Shown here in pieces: positions 1 to 10,878 of a DNA stretch of 64,000 bases. Every line of letters begins with the position of its first letter. Position 1 is the stretch's first letter. Below the pieces are notes generated by a model that made no database searches, was not told the DNA's origin, and was given only the letters and a program-made list of their open reading frames with translations. Both the position numbers and the translations under genes were made by a program. The DNA comes from Phlebotomus papatasi (lineage: Eukaryota; Arthropoda; Insecta; Diptera; Psychodidae): NCBI RefSeq assembly GCF_024763615.1, contig NC_077223.1:3472001-3536000 (forward strand). Direction: 5' to 3'.

Positions 1-80
1 AAACAGACCAGCTGCTCGTGACAAGTGTGAATCAATTATTCGTAGGTGTGGTTTTCCAATTTTAATCCACTTTTGATTAA

Positions 81-380
81 TTACAGTAAAACCACTAAAA
101 CCTTAATCGTCAAATTTGGAACATTCCTATATCGTCTCGCCAAACCATCTGTTTCTGGAACTCGATATATTGGCACATAATCCAGGAAAATGTGGCTATT
201 CTCCACCGATAGATATCCATAATTGTCAATTAAAACCACATTGAACATGATTTTGAAAGCTCGGTTTTGGGATGCCACCTTCGTTGACAAATTGACAGGT
301 TTAGCATTTGAATCGATTTTCTGATTTAAAATGAAGCTCTTTTTACCGTGACAACTTTTACAGTCGAAGTTGAAACCCAT
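81..380 (-). CDS. Weak protein-like ORF, possible partial host exon
   Basis: A 99-residue open frame on the minus strand, with a TGA directly before its ATG. The translation starts MGFNFDCKSC and has a CxxC pair near residues 7-10, then alternating hydrophobic strands (AFKIMFNVVLIDNYGYLS, about residues 42-59). The composition is more protein-like than other ORFs in the window and it is not part of a repeat seen elsewhere here. A possible 5' splice donor (AAG|GTTTTA) lies shortly before its stop. The CxxC followed by a beta-rich stretch faintly recalls an OB-fold protein with a zinc ribbon, but this is only an impression. It could be a chance ORF; I do not assign a function. Confidence 0.3.
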   Translation of the reverse strand: MGFNFDCKSCHGKKSFILNQKIDSNAKPVNLSTKVASQNRAFKIMFNVVLIDNYGYLSVENSHIFLDYVPIYRVPETDGLARRYRNVPNLTIKVLVVLL

Positions 381-417
381 TCAAATGGCTTGATAAATAA
401 AGACATTCGATAAATAA

Positions 418-629
418 AGCGGTCTTCAGACTAGAGGTTTAGAGGGTTTAGCCCAGTTCCCGAAGGTCTCAGAATTCTATATGGCAATCAATTTTATTGC
501 TCTTTTGGAACTTAATCATTTGTCCTTAATAATCCAATCATAAGCTAAATTTTCTAAAATATCTTGACAGACAAGAAATTAAGCCACAGTTAAGCCATAT
601 GGCTAAGCCTTACGTCCGAAGCCCGTAGA
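418..629 (+). mobile_element. MITE family A, copy 1
   Basis: A ~210-bp repeat. The left end contains CTTCAGACTAGAGGTTTAG and the right end is an imperfect inverted copy ending in CCGAAGCCCGTAG. Related copies occur at 15379, 27143, 29189, 29863, 58240 and 58354. No coding capacity. Superfamily unknown because the target duplication is unclear. Confidence 0.7.
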
Positions 630-717
630 ACGATTCCTAAAATCCCTGCATTCCTTGCTCTGTTATGGCCTCTACACACTAAAAAAATGTATGTCCATAT
701 TGAAACAAAATGCCTAA

Positions 718-1085
718 ACAGAAAGAAAATATTTTGTTAAATTGTTGTAAATGTTTGTGAATTTCCGCTGGGGACTTACAAAATGTTCATAAATCGTATG
801 ATCCACAAACAAGTTCGTAAAGGTTTGTATTTTTTCACAAACATCGTTTGTATGATAATTATTTGACGAGCATTTTTTGTACTTTCACAAACATTTGTTT
901 GCAAATGTTCATAAAAACACAAAAGCAGTTCGTAAAATTTTGTTGTTTGTTTGTAAATTTTTGCCAGACAAACAAAAATCTACGAACAAGTGTTTGCAAA
1001 ATACCAAAAAATGCTCATCAAGTGATTATGTTACGAGCAATGTTTATGAAAAAGTACAAAAAAAATTTGTGGCTAATGAATAATA
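718..1085 (+). mobile_element. Foldback family C (TTCGTAAA-rich), copy 1, right end missing
   Basis: AT-rich element built largely from the words TTCGTAAA, TTTACGAAC and CACAAACA in both orientations. The ends are long inverted repeats, so the strand is arbitrary. This copy starts with ACAGAAAGAAAATATTTTG, and its right arm stops just before the Tc1-type MITE at 1090. Other copies: 1735-2066, 8410-8832, 24546-24958. Confidence 0.7.
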
Positions 1086-1089
1086 CATA

Positions 1090-1588
1090 CAGTGGTGGCC
1101 AAAATAATAGGACCACTTTGTAAAGCTTATTTTTGTTTTAATTTTTATATCTTTTCCCAACTTGTTGCCATAACCTTGATGTAGAAATCTTCAAATTATT
1201 AACATCGTAGAATAAAAGTTGTTTTGTCCGCTAGAGGTCTCTATATTGCGCAGAACACATAAATACTGAAATTCAATTCGGACAATAAAATAGGAAAATT
1301 GTCATTTATAGTTTCTAAATATAGCTTCAGTCACACTTATTCGATTTATAGGTCACATTCATTTATTTAAATGAAAGTGGTCCTATTACGCTATTAAAAC
1401 AGAATATCACTATTGACATATTCTGTGAAAAATAGAGACCTCTTGCGGCCAAAACAATATGTATTCGACGCAAGGGAATTATTTGAACATTTCTACATCA
1501 AAATTATTTGAACAAATTGAAATAAAAAAATACAAAAGAAAAAATAATGGTTTTTACAGGGGTGGTCCTATTATTTTGGCCACCACTG
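1090..1588. mobile_element. Tc1/mariner-type MITE (CAGTGGTGG ends)
   Basis: Starts CAGTGGTGGCCAAAATAATA and ends with its inverted complement (TATTTTGGCCACCACTG), flanked by TA on both sides. Inverted arms of ~28 bp at the tips are nearly perfect and are followed by weaker internal symmetry. CAGTGG tips plus TA duplication are typical of Tc1-like elements (established knowledge). At 499 bp it has no transposase frame, so it is non-autonomous. Confidence 0.85.
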
Positions 1589-1734
1589 TATATATTATAG
1601 CTGGGCCTTAGAGCTTTCAATCAGTACCAAACTTAAGATGCCCTGGCTCCCCTGACACAGGCTATAGGGCTCCAAAAAAAATTCTTAAAATGGCCAAAAA
1701 CTCCGGTTCTAATTGTCAGAATTTAAAAAGTGAG

Positions 1735-2066
1735 GGAATTGTTCGCAAAGTCACAAAAAATGTTCGTAACATTTTGTCATTTGTTCGTAAATATTCGTAA
1801 AATGTTCGTCAGGAAAACAAACATTTACGAACAAATGAGAAAATTTTACGAACATTTGTTGTGTGTTTACAAACGTTTACGAACAAATATTTGTAAAAGT
1901 ACAAAAAATGCTCGTCAAGTGATCATGTTACGAACAATGTTTGTGAAAAAAGTACAAACTTTTACGAACTTGTTTGTGGATTACACGATTCACGAGCATT
2001 TCGTAACTCCCAAATAGGAATTCACAAACATTTACGACCATTTTTACAAAATATTTTTTTCTGTGT
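1735..2066. mobile_element. Foldback family C, copy 2, left end missing
   Basis: Same TTCGTAAA/TTTACGAAC words as copy 1, retaining the middle and the right arm, which ends in TTTTTTTCTGTG. It abuts the GGGGAATTC MITE at 2068. An open frame of 95 codons across it is a by-product of the stop-free oligomer, not a gene. Confidence 0.65.
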
Positions 2067-2067
2067 A

Positions 2068-2415
2068 GGGGAATTCTGTAATTTTCGTGGCATTGTCACG
2101 CGTGAGTTCGAAACCTGACAATGCCAATCGAGTTTTTTTTGTCATATCATATGAGTTCGAAAATGCAATTCACTGATTTTTTAATGAAATGGCTTTACTT
2201 AGTGATATTATGCAAATAAAGTCTGTCTTGGTTGATTTGTTTAACAACATTCATTGTCATTTGAATTGCCAGAAATCTCAAATATGTAACTTCTGACAAT
2301 ATCACGTGAGTTGAAATGACAATGTCACGGCTACAGAATCGCATTTTCGAAAAAGCTCTCCTAAGATTCGAACCCATTTTGTCATATGGCATTGCCAGAG
2401 CGTTACAGAATTCCC
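2068..2415. mobile_element. MITE family G4 (GGGGAATTCTGTAA ends)
   Basis: Begins TA|GGGGAATTCTGTAA with GTGGCATTGTCA just inside, and ends in the inverted form (GGCATTGCCAGAGCGTTAC then AGAATTCCC). Non-coding. Related copy at 33242-33466; right-end fragment at 13001-13075; a degenerate remnant near 21795-21832. Confidence 0.7.
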
Positions 2416-2975
2416 TTTCTGGGCAATTAAACGATCTATAATCCATGATAGAGCTCGCTTTAGACAATACAAGATCAAAAGGGAAATTGAGAAACCAAAA
2501 TTGCCATCTTTCATTCGACTTTGTGCTGTATTTTGACCATAATTTTCTTAGTTGACTTACGAAATTGTACTACTGTATGATCTTTTAATTTAACAATTTA
2601 TTGAAAAAAAGGACCAACTTTTTTTTGTAAGAAAATTCAGATGTTATGAACATTTTATATTTGCCTGATTCACCCGATGAAGTAATTAAATTGGCATAAA
2701 ATTAGTTGTTTGCAAGACTATTTAAATATTTACATACTGTTTTATATATTCATTCTTGCGTGTTTAATATTAAATGAGAACGATCTAAAATATTTTATTA
2801 TCGCTTTTTTGAAATCCAAATAACTTTTTTATGTTAAAAATTTTTCATGGTGTTATTTTATATCCCTAATTTTGTACGGAAGTGCGAGTCACGCTAATAT
2901 AAAAATTTTCGTGGGAATTTTACCAATTTTACGATTTTCATAGCATCATGGGAAAACTTTATTCCAAAGTGCATT

Positions 2976-3004
2976 GAGTAGGAATAGTCCAACTATTCCT
3001 ACTC
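2976..3004. repeat. Short perfect hairpin
   Basis: GAGTAGGAATAG and CTATTCCTACTC pair perfectly (12 bp) around a 5-base TCCAA loop. Too short for a typical microRNA precursor; no function assigned. Confidence 0.6.
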
Positions 3005-4658
3005 TTCCTAATCTTTAAACTTTACCATTTTAGAGATTAAATGCGACTCTAGAGCTTATGAGAAATTATTTGAAAAATCTTCTATATGATGAGATTACAA
3101 AGCAACTAATGTTGTCAGTTAAATGGTATTTTCAAGAGAAAAAGCTTCAGGTAAAATTTTGAAGAATTTCCATGGCTGTCGTCTTATTTTTCCAACATCA
3201 TTTTTTCTTTTGCTTTTCCCAAGAAAAAAAAGGAAACATGCGTGTGTCCTCATCTAGAAAAAAAGAAAAGTGGATGAATTGTTGAATCGCCTCTTGGGGA
3301 AACTGCACATTTCCGAATCTTCTCACTTGCCATACCAATCTCTTTTTTTTTGTACTCCCAAACCTCGAAAAGAAAATCCCTGCCTGGGGGACGCAGAGAA
3401 TTTATGGAGTAGAAAATCAAATCATATTTCTTCGTTACATCCCTAGAAAAGTTTAGGGTTGTCCGGGTAAAAAATGGCCAGGGAGACCAGAAAAATGTCT
3501 AAACTGGGTGGATAGAGGCAGGATGGTGGTTGAAAGATAGAAAAGAGAGGATGCATTAAATCGTAGAAATTGAGAAAGGCTTTTACTCATAAACTTCCAC
3601 TCAGTTATGGCTTTTACACTCCATCCTATGACTCAAAGACTCAAAAAATTGCAGTGAAATAGGGAAAAAGCTACAATATTTTCATCTAGATGGAAAAAGA
3701 TGAAGAGAAAAAAAAGCAGAAACATGAAAAGTTAGGCAGAAAGGTCGCTCACATTTATAAAATATTCAGTTAAACATTTGCCACTCAAATACTTTTTCGT
3801 ACTTACAACTTTCTTTGGGAACTTCACAAAATAAATAAACAACCAAATAATGTAAATTTTTTATCACAGTAATTTGTCTTATTGAAGGTTCACTTATGAG
3901 AAATCGAAAAAAAAAGAAAATGTCAACTTTACTTCTCCTGAATTGTAAAATTATTTCCCTCACAATGAAACAAAAGAAAAAAGAAATTACCCAAACCACT
4001 CAAAATAAAATACAATGAAGCTGTCGCTCACATCAGTCAGTGTCATAAAAATATTTGATGTTTTTCATTTTAATTTTATGTCGAGTTTGATTGAAAATTT
4101 AAATTTGAACAATTTCCTTGAAATTTTTTTATTTAATTTGCCCGAATTTTGGATTAAATGCTTCAAAATTAAAATTTAGGAACAGTTGGGAACAGTTGCC
4201 AGCACCCCTTTCGGAAGAAGGCAGTACCCTCACGCGGAGGAAAGAGTTGTTCAGAGTTAATGAATCTTTTGCTAGCTTATACTTCGCTCAGAAACTGTCC
4301 TTGATGATCTGTCCTTCAGATGATCAGAAACTATCCTTCAGATGATCTGTCCTTGGCTGTAAGGGTGTCTACTTTTGAAAATGTGGTAGCCCATCTTCAA
4401 AACAACCTTGTTAAACTTTCAAACTTTACAAAGAAAATCAGTTAAGAAATGTTACAGACTTCTACTGAGCCAAGATATTTACTTTATGGTCAGGTAAGAG
4501 TTCGACAGAGGCTCAAATCTCGCAATAATTTCAGCTAAACTGTTAAGAAACTCGAAACTGGACCGGAGGAGGCAAGGCTCAATCTGGAGTGATGCCTTCC
4601 CACTATATTTTGACCAAAACTGGAAAACCTGGAGAGCGCTCAATCGTGTGAATTCTAA
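3005..4658. other. AT-rich non-coding stretch
   Basis: No convincing gene, TIR or tandem array. It holds poly-A/T runs, and the phrase GATGATCTGTCCTT recurs with variations at about 4298-4355. It could be intron or intergenic DNA. Confidence 0.5.
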
Positions 4659-4794
4659 GGGCCTTGACAGACCTGAGTATTAATCGAGAGACAGCTTAGC
4701 ATAATTATATAATATTAGAAATAAAGGTCAAACTACATTTCCATCATTTTCCACTAAGTCATCTCTCGGCTTAAGTCGTAAGTGTGTCTAGGGC
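4659..4794. mobile_element. MITE (GGGCCTTGACAGAC ends), copy 1
   Basis: A ~135-bp element whose left end (GGGCCTTGACAGACC, then CGAGAGAC) is inverted at the right end (CTCTCGGCTTAAGTCG, then GTGTGTCTAGGGC). A second copy in the same family is at 35066-35197, inserted in a tandem array. Confidence 0.7.
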
Positions 4795-4801
4795 ATAAGG
4801 G

Positions 4802-4877
4802 CCCATTTATAGCTATGTATTACGTCGACGTAATACACCGGCGTATTACGTCGGCGTAATACATAGCTATAAATGGG
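4802..4877. repeat. 76-bp cruciform-type palindrome made of smaller palindromes
   Basis: Two 38-base arms meet without a spacer and pair with only two mismatches (4837/4842 and 4825/4854). Each arm contains its own 20-bp palindrome, GTATTACGTCGACGTAATAC, or a near copy of it. It lies 7 bp after a MITE. It may be a very short foldback element or a structure-forming site; no function is shown. Confidence 0.85.
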
Positions 4878-5119
4878 TACTAAGAGTCGAATGGTAACTT
4901 CTACCGTCCTCCTTTAGATTTTACGTTAAGCCTCACTTCGATACTAATATCCGGATAATAGATTTTGCTAGCCGGATAGTAAATGTTACTGAGCTGAATA
5001 GTAAATTTTACTAGCCGGATATTAAAATGAAAAATCTTGGATTTTTTTTCTATTTTTATTAATTTTTGACCTTTGTTTAGGGGCTTGGGTCCCTTCCTGG
5101 TTGGTATTCCCTGGATTCC

Positions 5120-5345
5120 AAGCTATTGTGGTACGTGAAAATCTTTCCAATTTGCAATCGTGACACTTACGCGAAATATTTTAAAAACTAAGAATAGACC
5201 CTTGCTGTAAAACGTTGGATCCTTTGGAGGGATAAATATACTAGATTTTTGTCGAAATACTTTTATCCTGCAAGCTCTATAAGCTCCAAATAATTTCAAA
5301 TAGCTTCAAAAAGCTCCACATAAAAAAGACAACTTGCCATAAGCT
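5120..5345. repeat. Dispersed repeat, shared with 32220-32470 and 48830-48990
   Basis: Contains GGAGGGATAAATATACTA and, further on, CTTCAAAAAGCTCCA. The same order of words is found at 32220-32470 on this strand and in reverse near 48830-48990. Ends not resolved; non-coding. Confidence 0.5.
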
Positions 5346-5589
5346 TAGTCTACCTACAAAAAGCATATAGGAAACCATTGCATCGTGACCTAAGATGTTC
5401 CAAGACAAGATACTAACCGGCTGTCCAGCTGTCGCCAACTCTAGAGGCCACACGGTCATTTCGTCCTTATACGGAAATACCGTTAAGTCATTCCTAATAA
5501 CTGTTTTTCAAAGTCAAATTTGAAAAAAGGCTCTAGAAAGTATAGTTATCAAGCGAAAGCTCTTGGAATTTCCGATAAATCTGAATCAG

Positions 5590-5775
5590 TTCCAATCGGT
5601 TCCAAACAGATAACGAACTGGTTCATACCCGATAAGTTATTTTTATTCGAAATTCAATTATATTGCTCCTGATGTGTATTTTGGGAAATGTTTTGCGTGC
5701 TCAAATCGGTATTAAACCGATAATGAGCCGGTTGTGAACCCACGATTAATTTTCGTCCAAAAATCAATTCTATTA
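5590..5775. repeat. Diverged units resembling the 62-kb satellite
   Basis: Two stretches about 113 bases apart (near 5613 and 5726) carry CTGGTTCATACCCGATAA and GCCGGTTGTGAACCCACGA, each followed by an AT tract ending AATTCAATT or similar. This matches the reverse complement of the GGTTCACAACCGG start of the satellite units at 62.1-63.0 kb. Similarity is limited. Confidence 0.35.
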
Positions 5776-5992
5776 GGGGAAAACGCGCTACCTTCGGACG
5801 ATTCAAGCTTCACACAATTCAATTTTTTCCCTATGTTCCTTATGGACTTCACCCATAGCTCTTTTCTGAAAATTTGAGGCATTGGACTAATTATTAAAAA
5901 TATATTATAATGAGCCAAATTAATTTATAACACATTGAAAAAAAAATGATTTGTGCGAAGCATAAATCGTCCGAAGGTAGCGCGCTTTCCCC
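5776..5992. mobile_element. MITE family G2 (GGGGAAAACGCGCTACC ends), copy 1
   Basis: Flanked by TA on both sides. The left end GGGGAAAACGCGCTACCTTC is inverted at the right (GAAGGTAGCGCGCTTTCCCC), with inverted similarity continuing for about 45 bases. 217 bp, non-coding. A shorter relative is at 55859-55995. Confidence 0.85.
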
Positions 5993-6340
5993 TACTCTTA
6001 AAACTATTTTGGGGGATCTTTTGAGTGGTTTAGTAATAGGGTTACATCGGTTGAAGACCGATAAATGATACGAGTGTACTTTTAAGTCACGAATTCGAGC
6101 ACTTCGCAAAGCCTGGGATACCCTATTATGTTTAAAAAATAAAATTAAAAAAAGATGTTGTTTTTCAGTCTTCGTAACCCATCTAAACCCTAAATTAAAT
6201 TAATGTCCATTGATATGTTGCCATTCGCATTTGAATAATAATTTTTAAAATTTATTGTAAAAAAATAAAGAAATGCAATAAAGAGCTTTAATTTTTCCAA
6301 AGAATTATAATGCGAAATTATATATCCAAAATAAGAAATA

Positions 6341-6562
6341 GGGGAAAGTACTCTCCCTTCGAACGTACATGCCTTCGAATAATGTGAATTTTCTCTTATT
6401 TTCCCTAAAAGATTTCCATAGTTCTATTAAATATTATTTAGCTTAATATCAATTATTGATAAATATACGATAATCATGTGTAATTATCTTGGGAAAAGTA
6501 AAAGAAATTCACAATTCACATTATTCGAAGGCATCAACGTACGAAGGAAGAGTACTTTCCCC
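6341..6562. mobile_element. MITE family G1 (GGGGAAAGTACTCTCCC ends), copy 1
   Basis: 222 bp with TA on both sides. Terminal inverted repeats of about 50 bases: GGGGAAAGTACTCTCCCTTC at the left, inverted at the right. Other copies: 7010-7186 (left tip lost), 25284-25867 (interrupted) and 58472-58683. No transposase frame. Confidence 0.88.
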
Positions 6563-6700
6563 TAGTACAAAAAATCAAAGAAAACTTTGAAACAGTTATT
6601 TTCTTTGATTAAGGAATGAATTTGAATTTTTATAAAATCTCAAAACTTGAGAAAAACTGAAAAATAAGCAAGTTAAATATTATATAAAAAATTGTGGATG

Positions 6701-6951
6701 CACTGAGAGAAATCCAAAAAAGTCAAAATACGATTCTGGAAATGTTAATTTAACCCTGCAGTATTTATCCGAAAACGGTGTTAATATTACCCTTATTAGG
6801 TGTATGATGGGTTAAAGTTACCCTTCTTTCATGTTGATTTTACCCTTAAAAGGTGTAAAATTAACATTACAAAATGTTGATATATTTTTACACTCGAAAA
6901 GTGTTAAAGTTATGACGAAAAAAGTCAATCGCAGCCTCTTTTTTCTCAATG
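6701..6951. mobile_element. MITE family S (CACTGAGA ends), copy 1
   Basis: A ~250-bp element starting CACTGAGAGAAATCC and ending TTTTTTCTCAATG. Inside, AAAATTAACATT and AGGTGTAAAA words recur in both orientations. Four other copies: 42145, 46654, 51279 and 54981. TA flanks are clean at 42145 and 46654 but not here. Confidence 0.8.
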
Positions 6952-7009
6952 TGGGGATTGAGAATTGTCCATGAAACATTTTTCTTTATGAAGAAAGTTT
7001 TTTTTTCAA

Positions 7010-7186
7010 ATAATGTGAATTTCTTATACTTTTCCTAAGAGATTTCCAAGTGATCGTTACATAATTATCAATAATTTATAATAAACTAGCTAATACTTAA
7101 TAGAAATGTTTAAGTCTCTAAGGAAAACTTAAAGAAAATTCACACTATTCGAAGGCATGAACGTTCGAAGGGAGAGTACTTTCACC
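7010..7186. mobile_element. MITE family G1, copy 2, left tip lost
   Basis: The right end is intact (GAAGGCATGAACGTTCGAAG then GGGAGAGTACTTTCACC, followed by TA). The left side retains only the inner AAATAATGTGAATTT part of the inverted repeat; the outer ~35 bases are gone. Confidence 0.7.
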
Positions 7187-7512
7187 TACCTGCTAAAGAC
7201 GCGCTCAAACTTCAAAACAATTTATAGTATGGTGAATTAGATTTCGTGCTAAATAATCTCATTAACTGCCTGTCTTGTATCTCACAGTGAAAGGCTGTTG
7301 GTTTGGAAAATGATGAAGGAGTGTTGGAGTCTTGAGGGAATTATTTACGGTTTATTAATTACAAATTGACTCCTCTAGTTAACAATAAACTCTCCGTGTC
7401 TTTTATCAAGGAAATTGTTTGCAAAATGGTTAGGAGTGGTTTAGAAATTATTTTTTGTGGAATGTGAAGCACAATTTTGGGGTTGCAGAGGGGAATATTT
7501 TTCTCACAGGTA

Positions 7513-7727
7513 GGGAAGACCAGGGTAGAATTAGCCACCAAATGAGATTTTTAATTATGTATAATTTGTACAAAATATGTTTGTATGAGGCTGATAAATA
7601 TTTCAATGAATAGGAAGGGAAGTATAAATTTAGAATAAGGAGTAGTTTCCTCAATATTCCTTCGTAGGCAAACTATAAGATACCACTATCTCATACTATA
7701 AGTGGCTAATACTGCCCCGGCCTCCCC
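7513..7727. mobile_element. MITE family G5 (GGGAAGACCGGGGTAG-type ends)
   Basis: TA-flanked, 215 bp. The left end GGGAAGACCAGGGTAGAATT is inverted at the right (CTAATACTGCCCCGGCCTCC then CC). A left-end fragment is at 41055-41100 and a right-end fragment at 23015-23042. Confidence 0.8.
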
Positions 7728-8403
7728 TAAGTATTTCTTATCAACGGTATGTTTATGTATAAATATTTCAAACCAGAAATATTATATAATTAAAGCAATT
7801 AGTTGTATGTATGAAGGTATCATTTAAAATGATGATAATGTGAAGAAATTATTGCATTAAATTAATTTTGTATTGTGTGCCGACATGGCAAAGTCATAGC
7901 AGTTGAAAATGTTTAATTACATTTTGTATGATGACTCTATAAATGTGTAACATTAAACAATGCTTCCATACCCACTTTGGCATGCATTTAAAAGCCACAG
8001 ACATTATCACAATTTTCTTTGCTATATCACCATCAAATTGCCCTTTTTTTTTGAACATTCATGTGTCTTCATGCGTGGATTTTCCTGGAAATCCACCCTC
8101 ATGCGCTAAATTTGCGGTGCGTTTTTCTTCTTAAACTTCAGCAAATACGACAAAATACATACATGGTAAAACATATATAACTTCCCTGTAGGAGTATTTT
8201 TGTCATAAGGAAAAAAGTAAATAAATACTGTATGTTTGAGGAAAATAAACCCATTGGGCAAGGATCAAGAGAGCAAAAAACAAAGACAGGAAAATGAGCA
8301 AAAGATCTCGTGGAATGCTCGAACACTTAAAATTAGAAGATGATACTGATGAAGTAGATTCAACATTGGGCGGTTTGGGCCGTTTTAAGCTACGATATCC
8401 TAC
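7728..8403. other. Non-coding stretch, nothing identified
   Basis: AT-rich sequence with no TIRs or repeat words shared with other parts of the window. Short ORFs of ~60 codons are present on both strands but show no protein-like features. Confidence 0.4.
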
Positions 8404-8409
8404 TGGGGA

Positions 8410-8832
8410 TTTTTGTAATGCTCGTAAAAACCCACAAACAAGTTCGTAAAAGTTTGTATTTTTTTCAGAAAAATTATTCAGAAAATGATCAATTAACGAT
8501 TATTTTTTATTTTTTTTACAAACATTTGTTCGTAAATGTTCGTAACCAGACAAAAAAACATCGTAAAATTTTGTCATTTATTCATAAATTTTTGGCAAAC
8601 AAAAATTTACTAACAAATGACAAAATTTTTTTTGTTTACGACCATTTACGAACAAATGTTTTTAAAAGTACAAAAAATTCTCGCCAAATGAACATGTCAC
8701 AAGCAATGTTGTTAAAAAAAATGCAAGCTTTTACGAACTTGTTTGTAGGCTATACAATTTACGAACATTTCGTAAGTCCTCAATAGGAATTCACAAACAT
8801 TTACGAACAATTTTACGATTTTCTTTTTCAGT
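8410..8832. mobile_element. Foldback family C, copy 3
   Basis: TTCGTAAA-rich copy with most of the left arm, the middle and the full right arm (ending CTTTTTCAGTG). A 122-codon frame stays open through it for the same oligomer reason as the other copies; it has no coding signal apart from similarity to its repeat siblings. Confidence 0.65.
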
Positions 8833-8903
8833 GTACTAATTTATAACGCGCAAAACTACTCAAAGTGCTATTCCAAGGAAAAATGAATATGATTTCTAGG
8901 CAC

Positions 8904-8990
8904 TTTATTGTTCTCGAGTGTTTCTACAATATCGACTTTTCTTTGTATTGCTTCCTGTTATGAATGTTTGGCGTTTTTTAGAACACGACG
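8904..8990 (+). repeat. Hairpin repeat H, single arm
   Basis: One arm of the H hairpin (ATCGACTTTTCTTTGTATTG then CTTCCTGT, then TTTTAGAACACGACGAGG). The matching inverted arm is absent. Full hairpins occur at 17.6-19.6 kb and 32.5 kb. Confidence 0.6.
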
Positions 8991-9869
8991 AGGTCTGAGT
9001 ATACCACAAATACTTGAGAGTACCTCGGCTCAGAAGTGACTGATTTTATTTGTATAAAACGCCGTTGATTTTCGAATATTCAAACTCTGTTTTTACACAA
9101 AACTGCAAAAAACAATGAAATACCAACTTACAAATGTTGTACGAAGGTTATTTATGAGGAATTATAATAAAATAAGAACATTATAAACTTAAATGATTTG
9201 ATTTTCATCATAAAATAAGCACAACTACCATTATTGTTACTTAAAATAATTCGAAATTCGTGTAATTCACTTAACTATCTTACGGGATAATAATTAAAAC
9301 GTCAAAACACCTTTACTTTGGCCTGTCAAACTGGCCCTCGATTAGATAAACTCATGCTAGGTTAACATTTTCATCTTATATTTGGTCAAAATATCGTTAA
9401 TGTTCGAAAAAATGAACACGGATATTCGAACTTAATTTTCGCAAAAGCTTGTGAAAATAAATAAAATACCACACAAGAAAACTTTAATGTTTTGATCTCC
9501 CTCTTAAATAACGAACTTGCATTTTTCGCACATGAACACTTTTCGAAATTCGAAAAGCAAATCATAAGAGTTACTTTCCGAAAGGGATCTCCAGATTTTT
9601 TCTTGAAGAAATTACATTAGTATTTAACAATAGATCAGTTCAGTAATAACCTTCGCGATTTGAGAGTTCTCTCCGATTGAGATTTTTTTCTGTATTGATT
9701 CAAAGGTATATCAGAGAGAACTAACCTAAAAATCTTTTGGAAGTTCGAACGTTTAAACCGAAGAGTTACATAAAAGTGAGCAAGTTCATCAAAAGAACAT
9801 TTATTTTAATGAAATTGCAATTCAAACGTTCTGCCAGCCTGAAATTCCACAAAACGTTTACACGGGTTT

Positions 9870-10625
9870 GCGGAATCTTTGATTTTTCCATTTTGTTTTT
9901 TACACTTTTGTTTTTCCAAGTTTGCCTTTGGAATCTTTGCCTTCGGTAATCTTTGTTTTTTGGAAACTTTGGCTTTGGTAATTTTGTCTTTGATATATTT
10001 TACAATTTTATAATGATAAGAAATTTAAGCTGAGTTAAGAGTCGAACATCAAGTTTTTTTTAATGATTTGTCTTCACTGTTAAGGAAAAGGGAAATTTAC
10101 GGTGTTTTTATTTTTGAAGTTATTAGTTTCGCCCTTTAATGGCCTCTACACACTAGTAGAAATTTCTTTAAATAATGCCTTTTTAAAGAAAATTTCCCCA
10201 ATCCTTGTAGGCAGAAACGTCAGATTTTTTTTTAAAAAAAGGCCATTTTTGACGAAAATTGCTTCTAGTGTGTAGACACCATTAAGGGCAAAGGGAAATT
10301 TTCTATGTTTTGGGAAATTATTAAGATTGCCTGTTGGAGCAAAGAGATATTTTCTGTGCTTTAGGAAGTTATAAGTAGCGCCTTTTGGGGCAAAGGGAAA
10401 TTTTCTATGTTTAGGGAAATTATCAGTATCGTCCATTGCGGCACAGGGAAATTTTTGGGAAATTACAAAACATACTTGTGCGAAATGTATAACAGACGAA
10501 ATTTCCAATACTTGTGCAAAATGTATGAAAGACAAGATTTCCAAAGAAAAAGATTTCCAAAGACAAAGATTCCAAAGACAAACTGGGAAAAACAAAAGGT
10601 AAAAAACAAAATGGAAAAACTTCCC
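9870..10625. repeat. Foldback with low-complexity TTTGG arms and a ~66-bp tandem core
   Basis: The left arm (about 9889-9985, GGAATCTTTG-type words) is inverted at about 10530-10625 (CCAAAGACAAAGATTCC). Between them is a tandem of units carrying AAAGGGAAATTTTCTATG, seen at about 10088, 10290, 10390 and 10445. A TTAA-targeted MITE (10140-10281) sits inside one unit. Confidence 0.6.
10140..10281. mobile_element. MITE family K with TTAA duplication, copy 1
   Basis: The left end TGGCCTCTACACACTAG and right end CTAGTGTGTAGACACCA are inverted, flanked by TTAA at 10136-10139 and 10282-10285. TTAA duplication is the hallmark of piggyBac-type transposition (established knowledge), but the tips do not match the usual piggyBac CCY tip, so the superfamily is not certain. 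Related copies at 10740 and 13094; a left tip at 664-680. Confidence 0.8.
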
Positions 10626-10739
10626 GATCCCTACACACTGTGGTTGACACTGTAGACGATTGAAATGTCAAAAATGCCAAAATTCGAAATGGCAGAACAA
10701 TCAGCGCTAAGGCGGCGAGTACGTAAACTTACACTTTAA

Positions 10740-10878
10740 GGCCCCTACACACAGGGAACAATTTTAGTCGAAAATTGCTTTTTTTTAAGGAAATTGTTTG
10801 CACTGCTGTAGGTGGAAACGTCAAAATTTTGTCAAAAATGCAATTTTTGACAGATTTGCTCCCAATATGTAGAGGACT
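10740..10878. mobile_element. MITE family K, copy 2
   Basis: GGCCCCTACACAC at the left and ATATGTAGAGGACT at the right, with inverted inner sequence (AATTGCTTTTTT / GCAATTTTTGAC). It interrupts family E between ACACTTTA and GGCTTCCGG, which are contiguous in the copies at 13655 and 29650. Confidence 0.7.

Noticed and set aside
848..1123. 91-codon and similar ORFs in the TTCGTAAA repeats (also at 1730, 8418 and 24544)
   Set aside because: The peptides resemble one another only because the repeat oligomer is stop-free in that frame; no start context, domains or splice sites.
2976..3004. microRNA precursor
   Set aside because: The 12-bp stem is too short.
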